Shown: positions 43,675-53,346 of the stretch, one piece after another
Position numbering within the stretch: the first letter of the stretch is position 1
Layout of the letters: every line of letters starts with the position of its first letter
Source: Mycolicibacterium porcinum
GTDB lineage: Bacteria; Actinomycetota; Actinomycetes; Mycobacteriales; Mycobacteriaceae
DNA: 54,980 bases
Direction: 5' to 3'
Assembly: GCA_001942045.1 (NCBI GenBank)
Contig: MSTD01000003.1
Location: 121,555-176,534 of the forward strand
Translations under genes and position numbers: made by a program
The notes under the pieces: model-generated
The model's database searches: none
The model's input: the letters and a program-made list of their open reading frames with translations, nothing else
Told to the model about the DNA's origin: nothing

Positions 43675-44343
43675 ATGAGTGTGACATCAGAGGTGATGGA
43701 CGCGGGACCGAGCCTGAACCCAGGCACCGCCCGCGAGTATGGCGACCAGGCTCTGCTGCTCGAGTTCGACAGCACTGCTGATGTTTTGGCATGGACCGCC
43801 ACGCTCACGGCGGCCCAATTGCTCGGAGTGGTCGATATCGTGCCGGCCTCCCGCACGATCTTGATCAAGCTGGCCGATCCCCGCTATCAGGCACCCACCC
43901 GACAACGCCTGGGTACGTTGCGGCTACAACCCGGAGCGGCGCCGGTGCGACCCACCGGGCAGGCGGACGTGACCATCGATGTGGTCTATGACGGCGACGA
44001 CCTGAACGACGTCGCGACGCTGACCGGACTGACCCCGGACGAGGTGGTCGCGGCACACACCGGTACCCCCTGGCAGGTGGGCTTCATGGGCTTCGCACCC
44101 GGATTCGCCTACCTCGTCGGCGGCGACACGCGACTACAGGTGCCGCGCCGAGCCGAGCCCCGCACCAGCGTCCCGCCCGGAGCGGTGGCACTGGCCGGCG
44201 AGTTCAGCGGCATCTACCCGCGACAGTCGCCCGGCGGCTGGCAGTTGATCGGACGCACCGACGCGGTGATGTTCGACGTACATCGGGACCAACCCGCGCT
44301 GCTCACCCCCGGTACGTGGGTGCAGTTCCGGGCCATCGACTAG
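43675..44343 (+). CDS. pxpB: 5-oxoprolinase subunit PxpB (KipI-like)
   Basis: A 222-residue PxpB/KipI-type protein. The signature [15 protein letters not shown] lies in the second half, followed by [19 protein letters not shown]. With PxpA and PxpC it hydrolyses 5-oxoproline to glutamate using ATP; this removes a damage product of glutamine and glutathione. It is 17 bases upstream of pxpC. No pxpA is in the window. The ATG at 43675 is preceded by a weak ribosome site. Confidence 0.93.
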   Translation: MSVTSEVMDAGPSLNPGTAREYGDQALLLEFDSTADVLAWTATLTAAQLLGVVDIVPASRTILIKLADPRYQAPTRQRLGTLRLQPGAAPVRPTGQADVTIDVVYDGDDLNDVATLTGLTPDEVVAAHTGTPWQVGFMGFAPGFAYLVGGDTRLQVPRRAEPRTSVPPGAVALAGEFSGIYPRQSPGGWQLIGRTDAVMFDVHRDQPALLTPGTWVQFRAID

Positions 44344-44360
44344 TCGGCGAGGAGGACATC

Positions 44361-45245
44361 ATGACCACCACATTGGAAGTGCTGCGCACCGGACCTCTCG
44401 CGCTGGTGGAGGACCTGGGCCGGCCCGGAATGGCGCACCTCGGCGTTACCCGCTCGGGTGCCGCCGACCGTCGGGCCCACACCCTGGCCAACCGGCTGGT
44501 CGCCAACCCCGGTGAACATGCCACCGTCGAGGTGATGTTCGGCGGCTTCTCGGCCCGGGTGGTCGGCGGAGACGTCACCATCGCCGTCACCGGCGCGGAC
44601 ACCGACCCGGCCGTGAACGGAATCCCATTCGGCACCAACAGTATTCACCACGTGCGCGACGGTGAGGTGATCTCGCTGGGCGCCCCACACTCGGGGCTGC
44701 GCAGCTACCTGGCGGTGCGCGGCGGCATCGCCGTCGAACCGGTGCTGGGCTCGCGGAGCTATGACGTCATGTCGGCGATCGGGCCGGCCCCGCTGCGGCC
44801 CGGCGACATCCTGCCGGTCGGTGAACACACCGCCGACCTGCCCGAGACCGACCAGGCACCGGTCGCCTCGATCACCGACGACGTGCTGGAACTCAATGTG
44901 GTGCCCGGCCCGCGGGACGACTGGTTCGTCGACCCCGACGTGCTGGTGCGGACCAACTGGCTGGTGACCACCCACAGTGACCGGGTCGGGATGCGTCTGG
45001 TCGGCATGCCACTGGACTACCGCTGGCCCGACCGCCAGCTGCCCAGCGAAGGCGCGACACGCGGGGCAATCCAGATCCCGCCCAACGGTTTTCCGGTGAT
45101 TCTCGGGCCTGACCACCCCGTCACGGGCGGCTATCCGGTGATCGGCGTGGTGACCGACGAGGACATCGACAAGCTGGGGCAGGTCCGGCCCGGGCAGACC
45201 GTGCGATTGCACTGGGCGCATCCTCGGCGGCCGTTCGAGGACTAG
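44361..45245 (+). CDS. pxpC: 5-oxoprolinase subunit PxpC (KipA-like)
   Basis: A 294-residue PxpC/KipA-type biotin-dependent-carboxylase-like protein. The N-terminal [20 protein letters not shown] and the later [20 protein letters not shown] are characteristic. It forms the ATP-dependent 5-oxoprolinase with PxpA and PxpB. ATG 44361 has a strong GAGGAGG ribosome site; the upstream extension of the frame into pxpB is not used. A long hairpin follows before aac(2'). Confidence 0.93.
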   Translation: MTTTLEVLRTGPLALVEDLGRPGMAHLGVTRSGAADRRAHTLANRLVANPGEHATVEVMFGGFSARVVGGDVTIAVTGADTDPAVNGIPFGTNSIHHVRDGEVISLGAPHSGLRSYLAVRGGIAVEPVLGSRSYDVMSAIGPAPLRPGDILPVGEHTADLPETDQAPVASITDDVLELNVVPGPRDDWFVDPDVLVRTNWLVTTHSDRVGMRLVGMPLDYRWPDRQLPSEGATRGAIQIPPNGFPVILGPDHPVTGGYPVIGVVTDEDIDKLGQVRPGQTVRLHWAHPRRPFED

Positions 45246-45266
45246 AGCCTGGACCGTTCCGGTCGT

Positions 45267-45322
45267 CGTTTTCCACGTCAGGGTTGCGATCCCGGCGATC
45301 AGCGACCCAGGTGTGGAAAACG
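45267..45322. terminator. Long inverted repeat between pxpC and aac(2')-I
   Basis: CGTTTTCCAC (45267-45276) is perfectly complementary to GTGGAAAACG (45313-45322); an inner GGGTTGC/GCGACCC pair extends the structure with one G-U. It lies 22 bases after the pxpC stop and 80 before the aac start. It may be a terminator or a regulatory leader structure. Confidence 0.5.
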
Positions 45323-45392
45323 GCGCCCGGGGAGTTCGGCCTGTCCGCTGGACGACCCGCGACGTAGAGACACCGGCGCGCCGCGCTGGTAA

Positions 45393-45989
<597 letters not shown>

Positions 45990-46100
45990 CCACCAGAAAG
46001 CACAGGGCTCACACCACTGCGTGCAAGCGGGTGAGCGGAATTTCACGGCCGGGTCACCGCGGGGAGCGCCTGCGCAATAATCGCTTCCTACTTTTGCGCC

Positions 46101-47516
46101 ATGCCCACTCTGCTGAAGTCGAATCGCATCACCAACTGGGATCCCGAGGACACATTGGCCTGGGAAGCCGGAAACAAATACATCGCGCGACGGAATCTGA
46201 TCTGGTCGGTGTTCGCCGAGCATGTCGGCTTCTCCATCTGGTCGATCTGGTCGGTCATGGTGTTGTTCATGCCCGAGGCCGTGTACGGCTTCTCAGCCGG
46301 GGACAAGTTCCTGTTGGGCGCCACCGCCACCCTGGTGGGCGGTTGCCTGCGTATCCCCTACACGCTGGCCACGGCCACCTTCGGCGGCCGCAACTGGACG
46401 GTGTTCTCCGCCTTCGTCCTGCTGATCCCCACGGTCGGAACCATGGTGCTGCTGGCCCATCCGGGACTACCGCTGTGGCCCTATCTGCTGTGCGCGGCGC
46501 TGGCCGGTTTCGGCGGCGGCAACTTCGCCTCGTCGATGACCAACATCAACGCCTTCTACCCGCAACGACTCAAAGGCTGGGCACTGGGACTCAACGCCGG
46601 CGGCGGCAACATCGGCGTTCCGATGATCCAGCTCGTCGGCCTGCTGGTGATCGCCACCGCCGGTAACCGTTCGCCGTACTGGGTGTGCGCCATCTACCTG
46701 GTGGCACTGGCCGTGGCCGGAATCGGCGCGGCGCTCTACATGGACAACCTCGAACAGCACAACATCGATCTGGGTGCGATGAAAGCCATTCTGGCAGAAC
46801 GGGATACCTGGGTCATCTCGCTGCTCTACATCGGCACGTTCGGATCCTTCATCGGCTTCGCGTTCGCGTTCGGCCAGGTGTTGCAGATCAACTTCGCCGC
46901 CGGCGGTCAGACCGCGGCGCAGGCCTCGCTGCATGCGGCGCAGATCGCCTTCATCGGCCCGCTGCTCGGCTCACTGTCCCGGGTGTACGGCGGCAAACTG
47001 GCCGACCGGATCGGCGGCGGTCGGGTGACGCTGGCGGTGTTCGGCGGCATGATCCTGGCGGCCGGCCTGCTGGTCGCGATCAGCATGGTTGACGATCACA
47101 CCGCCGGAGCGGCCAACGGCCTGATGATGGCCGGCTACGTCATCGGGTTCATCGCCCTGTTCTTGCTGTCCGGCCTGGGCAACGGGTCGGTGTACAAGAT
47201 GATCCCGTCGATCTTCGAGGCCCGCAGTCACTCCCTGCAGGTGAGCGAGGAACAGCGGCAGCGGTGGTCGCTGTCGATGTCGGGCGCCCTGATCGGGTTC
47301 GCCGGCGCCATCGGCGCGCTGGGCGGGGTGGGGATCAACCTGGCCCTGCGGCAGTCCTACCTGTCCAGCGGATCGGCGACGGCAGCGTTCTGGATCTTCC
47401 TGGCCTTCTACATCGTGGCTTCGGCGTTCACCTGGTTCCGTTACGTGCGACGGCCGGCTGCGACCGGGGTCACAACGGCCCCGGCGGACCGACATGCCGA
47501 GGCAATGGCCGGGTAA
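46101..47516 (+). CDS. narK: NarK-type nitrate/nitrite transporter
   Basis: A 471-residue MFS protein with about 12 helices of the NarK group. The nitrate signature is recognisable as GGGNFASSMTNINAFYP, followed by GWALGLNAGGGNIG, and the second one as GLGNGSVYKMIP. The counterpart in M. tuberculosis is NarK3 (Rv0261c). It imports nitrate, or exchanges it for nitrite, to feed the NirBD assimilatory pathway nearby. It leads an operon with the nnaR and cbiX genes (34 bases, then overlap). Confidence 0.93.
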   Translation: MPTLLKSNRITNWDPEDTLAWEAGNKYIARRNLIWSVFAEHVGFSIWSIWSVMVLFMPEAVYGFSAGDKFLLGATATLVGGCLRIPYTLATATFGGRNWTVFSAFVLLIPTVGTMVLLAHPGLPLWPYLLCAALAGFGGGNFASSMTNINAFYPQRLKGWALGLNAGGGNIGVPMIQLVGLLVIATAGNRSPYWVCAIYLVALAVAGIGAALYMDNLEQHNIDLGAMKAILAERDTWVISLLYIGTFGSFIGFAFAFGQVLQINFAAGGQTAAQASLHAAQIAFIGPLLGSLSRVYGGKLADRIGGGRVTLAVFGGMILAAGLLVAISMVDDHTAGAANGLMMAGYVIGFIALFLLSGLGNGSVYKMIPSIFEARSHSLQVSEEQRQRWSLSMSGALIGFAGAIGALGGVGINLALRQSYLSSGSATAAFWIFLAFYIVASAFTWFRYVRRPAATGVTTAPADRHAEAMAG

Positions 47517-47550
47517 TAACTTGGAAACACGAGATGCCTTCACTGGACCC

Positions 47551-48702
47551 ATGAACGAGCCCGACTGGGCACCGCTCACAGGTTTTCGTGTGGCGGTGAC
47601 TTCCGCCCGACGTGCCGACGAGCTGAGCGCGCTGCTGACCAGGCGTGGCGCGACGGTGACCAGCGCGGCCGCCATCACGATGGTTCCGCTGCCCGACGAC
47701 GAGGAGTTGCGCGCCCACACCGCATCGCTCATCGAAGTCCCCCCGGACATCGTGGTCGCGACCACCGGCATCGGTTTCCGCGGCTGGTTCGCCGCCGCCG
47801 ATGGCTGGGGCCTGGCCACCGAGCTCACCGACGCACTGAGCAACGCCCGCATCGTCTCCCGTGGCCCGAAAGCCACGGGGGCGCTGCGGGCCGCGGGCCT
47901 GCCCGAGGAATGGTCGCCGGACTCGGAGTCTTCCCGAGAGGTGTTGCGCTACCTCCTCGATCAGGGCGTCGCGGGACAACGCATCGCCGTGCAGTTGCAC
48001 GGGGCCACCGACGAGTGGGACCCGTTCCCCGAGTTTCTCGACGAGCTGCGGGCCGCGGGCGCCGAGGTGGTGCCGATTCGGGTGTACCGCTGGCATCCCG
48101 CGCCACGGGACGGCGAGTTCGATCAGATGGTCGCCGGGATCGCCGAAAGGCGGTTCGACGCAGTCAGTTTCACCTCGGCCATGGCGGTGGCCTCGGTGCT
48201 GATGCGGGCGACCGAGATGGATATCGCCGACCGGCTGCTGGCAGCGCTGCGTAGCGACGTCCACGCCATGTGCGTGGGGCCGGTGACTGCGCGGCCGCTG
48301 GTCCGGCTCGGTGTTCCGACATCGGCACCCGAACGAATGCGGTTGGGCGCCTTGGCCCGTCACATCACCGACGAACTACCGATGCTGCAGGCCCGGACAG
48401 TCCGGGTCGCCGGACACACGCTCGAGATCCGGGGCACCTGCGTTCTGGTCGACGGCACGGTCAAGTCGCTGTCTCCCGCCGGGATGGCGACCATCCGCGC
48501 ACTGGCGCACCGTCCGGGCGCGGTGGTGTCCCGGTTCGATCTGCTCAGCGCCCTACCCGGCACCGGCACCGACACCCACGCGGTGGAGACCGCCGTCCTG
48601 CGGCTTCGTACTGCGTTGGGAGACAAGAACATCGTGTCGACGGTGGTGAAGCGAGGTTACCGGCTGGCCGTCGACGAACCCGAGATGGTCCAGGCGCGAT
48701 GA
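47551..48702 (+). CDS. nnaR: Uroporphyrinogen-III-synthase-like regulator with OmpR-type DNA-binding domain (NnaR)
   Basis: A 383-residue two-domain protein. Residues about 1-260 form a HemD-like domain (FRVAVTSARRADELSALL, ATTGIGFRGW, DAVSFTSAMAVASVL); residues about 290-375 form an OmpR/PhoB winged helix (LSPAGMATIRALAHRPG, TAVLRLRTALGDKNIV). The homologue in M. smegmatis and Streptomyces, NnaR, co-activates nitrate/nitrite assimilation genes with GlnR. Whether the HemD part is catalytic here is uncertain. ATG 47551; the longer open frame overlaps narK. Its stop overlaps the cbiX start (ATGA). Confidence 0.9.
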   Translation: MNEPDWAPLTGFRVAVTSARRADELSALLTRRGATVTSAAAITMVPLPDDEELRAHTASLIEVPPDIVVATTGIGFRGWFAAADGWGLATELTDALSNARIVSRGPKATGALRAAGLPEEWSPDSESSREVLRYLLDQGVAGQRIAVQLHGATDEWDPFPEFLDELRAAGAEVVPIRVYRWHPAPRDGEFDQMVAGIAERRFDAVSFTSAMAVASVLMRATEMDIADRLLAALRSDVHAMCVGPVTARPLVRLGVPTSAPERMRLGALARHITDELPMLQARTVRVAGHTLEIRGTCVLVDGTVKSLSPAGMATIRALAHRPGAVVSRFDLLSALPGTGTDTHAVETAVLRLRTALGDKNIVSTVVKRGYRLAVDEPEMVQAR

Positions 48703-49394
48703 GCCTGGTCCTGGCCGCCCACGGAACCCGCAAACCGGGCGGCGTCGCGATGATCGGCGATCTCGCCGCGCGGGTATCCGACATGCTGGGCCGGCCCGTG
48801 CACGTCTCCTTCGTCGACGTGGTGGGCCCGACACCGAGCGAAGTCCTCGCAACGCTGCCGACAGATTGCCCGGCGGTGGTGGTGCCCGCGTTCCTGGCTG
48901 CCGGATACCACGTCCGGGTCGACGTACCCACCCACGTCGCGGCCAGTGGACACCCGGCCGTGACCGTCACCCAACCATTGGGTCCGGATCACGGCACCGT
49001 TCGCGTCCTCGCCGACCGTCTCGCCGAATCAGGCTGGCGGCCAGGTGATTCGGTGATCCTGGCGGCAGCAGGCACGTCCGACGGAAATGCCCAGTCCGAC
49101 CTCCGGCGCACCGCGGCCCTGCTGTCAGCGATGACCGGCGACCGCGTAGAAATGGCCTTCGCCGCGACCGGTGCGCCCACCGTTGCCGAAGCCGTCGCCA
49201 CGCAGCGCCGCCGCGGCCATCGCCGCATAGCTGTGGCGTCCTACCTGCTCGCCGACGGGCTTTTCCAGGACCGGCTGCGTGAATCCGGCGCCGACCTCGT
49301 GAGTGCCCCACTGGGCACCCACCCCGGGATGGTTCGGCTGATTGCCAACCGGTTCCGCCGCGCCGGGGTACTGAGCCTGCCGGCCGCGGCGTGA
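48699..49394 (+). CDS. cbiX: Sirohydrochlorin chelatase (CbiX/SirB family)
   Basis: A 231-residue two-lobed chelatase. The metal-binding His residues appear in LAAHGTRKPGG (His8) and AAGYHVRVDVP, with a C-terminal lobe containing SYLLADGLFQDRL. It inserts Fe2+ into sirohydrochlorin to make siroheme, the cofactor of NirB, or Co2+ for cobalamin. Its operon with narK and nnaR supports the siroheme role. Starts at ATG 48699, overlapping the nnaR stop. Its 3' third overlaps the antisense gene ending at 49125. Confidence 0.9.
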   Translation: MSLVLAAHGTRKPGGVAMIGDLAARVSDMLGRPVHVSFVDVVGPTPSEVLATLPTDCPAVVVPAFLAAGYHVRVDVPTHVAASGHPAVTVTQPLGPDHGTVRVLADRLAESGWRPGDSVILAAAGTSDGNAQSDLRRTAALLSAMTGDRVEMAFAATGAPTVAEAVATQRRRGHRRIAVASYLLADGLFQDRLRESGADLVSAPLGTHPGMVRLIANRFRRAGVLSLPAAA

Positions 49395-49736
49395 GCGGAT
49401 CGACCGCACGATCAGCGGCCCGGCCGTGCCCGCCAGCAGCAGTACGCCCCCGGCGCCCGCCACCGCGAAGAACGCCGACCGCCGGGTGGCGACCAACGCC
49501 GAACATTGCTCGACGTAATCACTAGCCATGAATCCCGGCCCGGCGAGCGTGTGCTGGTCCATGTTGAGCTGGTCCTGCTGAGCGGCGACGCCGTAATCCG
49601 GCCGCGCTCCGTTACCGCAGGGGATGGGTTGACCGGCGCGATCCACGGCATTCAAGGCCAGGGGTATGAACGTTGCCCCGAGTGCGCCCAGCATCGCCGC
49701 CGCCCCCACCAAATTCATTACCGAACGCGCAAACAT
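49125..49736 (-). CDS. Hypothetical membrane protein overlapping cbiX
   Basis: A 203-residue open frame. The first half looks like a real protein: a helix near residues 8-30 (NLVGAAAMLGALGATFIPLAL), an external loop with Cys (IPCGNGARPDYG, VEQCSAL), and a second helix near 90-110 (FFAVAGAGGVLLLAG), followed by a basic stretch RSIRSRRGRQ. After about residue 114 the frame runs antisense through cbiX for 270 bases with no stop; this tail may be coding only by default. Convergent. A homologue is expected near Rv0258c, but I could not check this. Function unknown. Confidence 0.65.
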   Translation of the reverse strand: MFARSVMNLVGAAAMLGALGATFIPLALNAVDRAGQPIPCGNGARPDYGVAAQQDQLNMDQHTLAGPGFMASDYVEQCSALVATRRSAFFAVAGAGGVLLLAGTAGPLIVRSIRSRRGRQAQYPGAAEPVGNQPNHPGVGAQWGTHEVGAGFTQPVLEKPVGEQVGRHSYAAMAAAALRGDGFGNGGRTGRGEGHFYAVAGHR

Positions 49737-50065
49737 CCCTTGTCAGCCCCTCTGACGCTGCTTCCTTGAGAGGGAGTCTAAACACACCCAGCGAACTATT
49801 CTAGTTAGCCAGAGAGAGGCGCACCACAGCTTTGGAAACTCTCCCGACCATGCAAATCTGGCAAATTTCCCACCGAAACAGCCGCTGTACAGGTAGTTGA
49901 CGCAGGAACAAATTCTCTGATCGTTTGCCGGCGGCTCATGGTGTCAGAACCGGCCCGAAACTCAGCTATCGTTATCGCGATCGTCGAGCGATTCGGTAGG
50001 AGCAGAGGCAAAGGTGCAGGTGACAACACCGGCGGGCACAGCCCGTCGAGACGACGCGCGCGGCA
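49737..50065. other. Intergenic region before the small wHTH gene
   Basis: A 329-base stretch between the divergent membrane-protein and small winged-helix genes, AT-richer than its neighbours. It contains GCTATCGTTATC (49965-49976), an exact copy of the 12 bases at the start of the EamA-type transporter gene. No coding sequence was recognised. Confidence 0.45.
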
Positions 50066-50317
50066 GTGCGACCCGGTAACCGGGTCCCGGCCGAACGTCT
50101 GCGTGAACACCTGCTGAACACTCTGGAACGCACGTCCCGGCCGATGACCACTGCCCAGCTACGTGACGACATGCACGAGCACTTCCACGCACCCGTCGTG
50201 ATCGAGTCGGTGTACCGCAATCTGACCGTGCTCGAGCGCCGCGGGGCCGTGGAGCGCCGCAAGCTCCAGGGCCGCGATGCCCACTGGAGCCGGGCGACCG
50301 ATCAGGCCGAGATCTGA
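50066..50317 (+). CDS. Small winged-helix-like (Fur N-terminal-like) protein
   Basis: An 83-residue protein resembling the DNA-binding half of Fur-type regulators: ERLREHLLNTLERTSRPMTT, then TAQLRDDMHEHF, VVIESVYRNLTVLERRGAVE. There is no metal-binding dimerisation domain. It may be a small transcription factor; mycobacteria carry unannotated versions near nirD. The 3' end overlaps the nirD stop by 16 bases on the opposite strand. GTG start. Confidence 0.7.
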   Translation: MRPGNRVPAERLREHLLNTLERTSRPMTTAQLRDDMHEHFHAPVVIESVYRNLTVLERRGAVERRKLQGRDAHWSRATDQAEI

Positions 50318-50673
50318 ACAAACCCGCCGGGGGTGAGTCGGGTCCGGTACACCGGGATCGACACCGCATCGTCGTCGAGACAACTGCCGTCGTCGAGCGC
50401 GAACGCCTGCTTCTTGATCGGCGACTGCACCGTCGCCCGGCCGGCCCGATCACCCACGATCCCCCGGGAGATCACCGCCGCACCGGAGAACGGGTCGATG
50501 TTGCCCACCGCGTGCAGGGAACCGTCGTCAAGCCGGAACAGCGCCGCCTGCGCACCGTCCGGCAGCAGCACCGCGACGCCACGGCACGGCGTCAGGAAGT
50601 CGTACCGGCAGGCCGTCGTCCACTCCCTCGGCATGGCGGCGTCGACGTCCTGGTGGTCGTCGAGCAGTGTCAT
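50302..50673 (-). CDS. nirD: Nitrite reductase small subunit NirD
   Basis: A 123-residue NirD-type Rieske-fold protein. Seen here are WTTACRYDFLTPCRGVAVL, ALFRLDDGSLHAVGNIDPFS and SPIKKQAFALDDG. As is usual for NirD, the Rieske cluster Cys/His ligands are absent. With NirB it forms the NADH-dependent assimilatory nitrite reductase. ATG 50673 overlaps the nirB stop by four bases; the longer frame to 50952 is antisense-like within nirB and not used. Confidence 0.93.
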   Translation of the reverse strand: MTLLDDHQDVDAAMPREWTTACRYDFLTPCRGVAVLLPDGAQAALFRLDDGSLHAVGNIDPFSGAAVISRGIVGDRAGRATVQSPIKKQAFALDDGSCLDDDAVSIPVYRTRLTPGGFVQISA

Positions 50674-53231
50674 TTCGCCTCCTGAATGATCGAGGGCATA
50701 CCCAGACTGGTCGGCACCTTGCGGCCGCCGCGCTCGGTGAAGGTGATGGTCGGATCGTCCACGTCCGGTGCATTGACGAACGACACGAAGCGCGACAGCT
50801 TCTCCGGATCGTCCAGGACACCTTTCCACTCGCAGGCGTAGCCTGCGACGTGCCGCTCCATGGCCGCCTCGAATTCGGCTGCCAGACCGAGGGAGTCGTG
50901 GCAGACGACGTCGCGTAGATGGTCCAACCCGCCGTCCATCGCCTCCAGCCACGGCGCGGTGCGCTGCAGCCGGTCGGCGGTGCGGATGTAGAACATCAGG
51001 AAGCGGTCGATGTAGCGGATCAGCGTCTCGTCATCGAGGTCGCCGGCCAGCAACTGGGCGTGGCGTGGCGACATGCCGCCGTTGCCACACACGTAGAGGT
51101 TCCAGCCCTGTTCGGTGGCGATGACGCCGACGTCCTTGCTCTGCGCTTCGGCGCATTCGCGGGCGCATCCCGAGACCGCCATCTTGATCTTGTGCGGTGA
51201 GCGCAGCCCGCGGTACCGCTTCTCGATCTCGACGGCCATGTTCACCGAATCCTGTTGACCGTAACGGCACCAGGTGCTGCCGACACAACTCTTCACGGTA
51301 CGCAGCGACTTGCCGTAGGCATGCCCGGACTCCATGCCGCCCTCGACCAGACGCGCCCAGATCTGCGGCAACTGCTCGACGCGGGCGCCGAACATGTCTA
51401 TCCGCTGACCACCGGTGATCTTGGTGTAGAGGTCGAAATCCCTTGCGATCTCACCGATCAGGATCAACTGCTCAGGAGTGATCTCACCGCCCGGCGACCG
51501 CGGCACCACCGAATAGCTGCCGTTCTTCTGGATGTTGGCCAGGAAGTGGTCGTTGGAATCCTGAAGCGAGGCCTGCTCACCGTCGAGCACGTGGTCGGAG
51601 CTGGTGGATGCCAGGATCGACGCGACGGTGGGTTTGCAGATGTCGCAACCCTTTCCGGTGCCGAACTTCTCGATCAGGCCGGAGAAGGTGCGGATCTCGG
51701 TGGCGCTGATGATCTCGAACAGCTCGGCGCGGGACTGGGTGAAGTGCTCGCACAACGCCTTGGACTGCTCGACCCCCTCGGCCTCCAGCAGCTGCTTGAG
51801 CAGCGGCACGCAGGAACCGCACGAGGTGCCGGCCAGCGTGCACTTCTTGAGACTGGGCACATCGTCGCAGCCGCCGCAGATGGCTTCCTTCAGATCACCC
51901 TTGGTGACGTTGTTGCACGAGCAGATCTGCGCGATGTCGGGCAGCGCGGCCACGCCCAGCGCCGGTGCATTGCCGTCACTCACCGGCGCGATCAATGCCA
52001 GCGGGTCTCCGGGCAGCTCGCTGGCGACCATCGGGCGCAGCACACCGTAGGCCGATGCGTCACCGACCAGGATTCCACCGAGCAGCGTCTTGGCGTCATC
52101 GGAGAGCACCAGCTTGGCATAGGTCTGCTTGACCGGGTCATTGACCACGACCTCCAGGCAGTTCGGCGTATTCCCTTTGGCGTCACCGAAACTGGCGACG
52201 TCGACGCCGAGCAGCTTGAGTTTGGTGGACATGTCGGCGCCGGGAAACTCGGCCTCGCCGCCGAGCAGTCGATCGGCCACCACCTCGGCGGTGGTGTAAC
52301 CAGGCGCCACCAGGCCGTAGCAGCGGCCCTCGATGGCGGCCACCTCCCCGATCGCATAGATACTGGGATCGCTTGTGACACAGGACAGGTCGGTGAGAAC
52401 GCCACCGCGCTGCGCCATGTCCAGGCCGGCCGCCCGGGCCAACTCGTCGCGCGGGCGCACACCGGCGGCGAAGACGACCAGGCCGGCGTCGATCGTGGTG
52501 CCGTCGTTCAGTGACAGCCGCATCGAATCGTCGACGTCGGACTTACGCAGCGGTTTGTGCCGCTGCGCCGGCTGGATGCTCTCGGTGCCGACCGCGGTGT
52601 GCACCTCGATGTCCAGGCCCCGCATCATGCGGTTCAGCAGGGTGCCTCCGGCCTCGTCGAGCTGGGCAGCCATCAGGTGCGGCGACATCTCCAGGACGTG
52701 GGTCCGCAGACCGAACTGGCGCAACGCATTTGCCGCTTCCAGGCCCAGCAGACCACCACCGATCACGACTCCGACCGGTGACTTCGAGTCCAGCGCCCGC
52801 TTGGCACTGGCGCGGATCGCGTCGAGGTCGTCCAGCGTGCGGTAGACGTGTACGCCCGGCAGGTCGCGTCCCGGCACCGGCGGCACGAAGGCGTACGACC
52901 CGGTGGCCAACACCAGCGCGTCGTACTCGAAGTTCTCGCCGGTGACGGTGCGCACCGTCCGGGCCTCCCGGTCGATCTCGGTGACCGCACATCCGAGGCG
53001 AAGATCGACCAGGTCGTCACCGGCATAGTCGTTACCCGGCAGGGCGAGCTTGGCCCGGTCCCAGTGCTCGGTGTATCCGGTCAGCCCGACCCGGTCATAG
53101 GCGGCGTCAGCTTCCTCGGACAGGACGGTGATCCGCCAGGCACCTGCGGTGTCACGCGACCGCAACGCCTCGACGAAGCGGTGGCCCACCATGCCGTGTC
53201 CGACGACCACGACGTTCTGAGTTGACGACAT
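50670..53231 (-). CDS. nirB: Nitrite reductase large subunit NirB
   Basis: An 853-residue NADH-dependent nitrite reductase large subunit that reduces nitrite to ammonium. FAD binding starts with GHGMVG at 11-16; a BFD-like [2Fe-2S] region, ICSCNNVTKGDL to CGSCVPLL, lies at about 432-475; and the siroheme/[4Fe-4S] Cys are in SCVGSTWCRYG (near 649) and SGCARECAEAQ (near 686). All key residues are present. Operon with nirD, 116 bases after the MocR-type gene. In mycobacteria, this operon is induced by GlnR and NnaR under nitrogen limitation with nitrate. Confidence 0.95.
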   Translation of the reverse strand: MSSTQNVVVVGHGMVGHRFVEALRSRDTAGAWRITVLSEEADAAYDRVGLTGYTEHWDRAKLALPGNDYAGDDLVDLRLGCAVTEIDREARTVRTVTGENFEYDALVLATGSYAFVPPVPGRDLPGVHVYRTLDDLDAIRASAKRALDSKSPVGVVIGGGLLGLEAANALRQFGLRTHVLEMSPHLMAAQLDEAGGTLLNRMMRGLDIEVHTAVGTESIQPAQRHKPLRKSDVDDSMRLSLNDGTTIDAGLVVFAAGVRPRDELARAAGLDMAQRGGVLTDLSCVTSDPSIYAIGEVAAIEGRCYGLVAPGYTTAEVVADRLLGGEAEFPGADMSTKLKLLGVDVASFGDAKGNTPNCLEVVVNDPVKQTYAKLVLSDDAKTLLGGILVGDASAYGVLRPMVASELPGDPLALIAPVSDGNAPALGVAALPDIAQICSCNNVTKGDLKEAICGGCDDVPSLKKCTLAGTSCGSCVPLLKQLLEAEGVEQSKALCEHFTQSRAELFEIISATEIRTFSGLIEKFGTGKGCDICKPTVASILASTSSDHVLDGEQASLQDSNDHFLANIQKNGSYSVVPRSPGGEITPEQLILIGEIARDFDLYTKITGGQRIDMFGARVEQLPQIWARLVEGGMESGHAYGKSLRTVKSCVGSTWCRYGQQDSVNMAVEIEKRYRGLRSPHKIKMAVSGCARECAEAQSKDVGVIATEQGWNLYVCGNGGMSPRHAQLLAGDLDDETLIRYIDRFLMFYIRTADRLQRTAPWLEAMDGGLDHLRDVVCHDSLGLAAEFEAAMERHVAGYACEWKGVLDDPEKLSRFVSFVNAPDVDDPTITFTERGGRKVPTSLGMPSIIQEAK

Positions 53232-53346
53232 ATGGCGAGGTTAGGAATCCGACGTTGCCGAAATGTCGCCCTGTGTGAAGCGCCCGTCACGGTGTCCTCA
53301 CGTTCTGCGCGACGCACATGTGAGGAAGTGCTGCCGTGAGGTCGAG

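Noticed and set aside
53232..53346. GlnR-type binding box upstream of nirB
   Set aside because: I looked for the GTNAC-N6-GAAAC pattern expected from mycobacterial nitrogen control and found no convincing match by eye.
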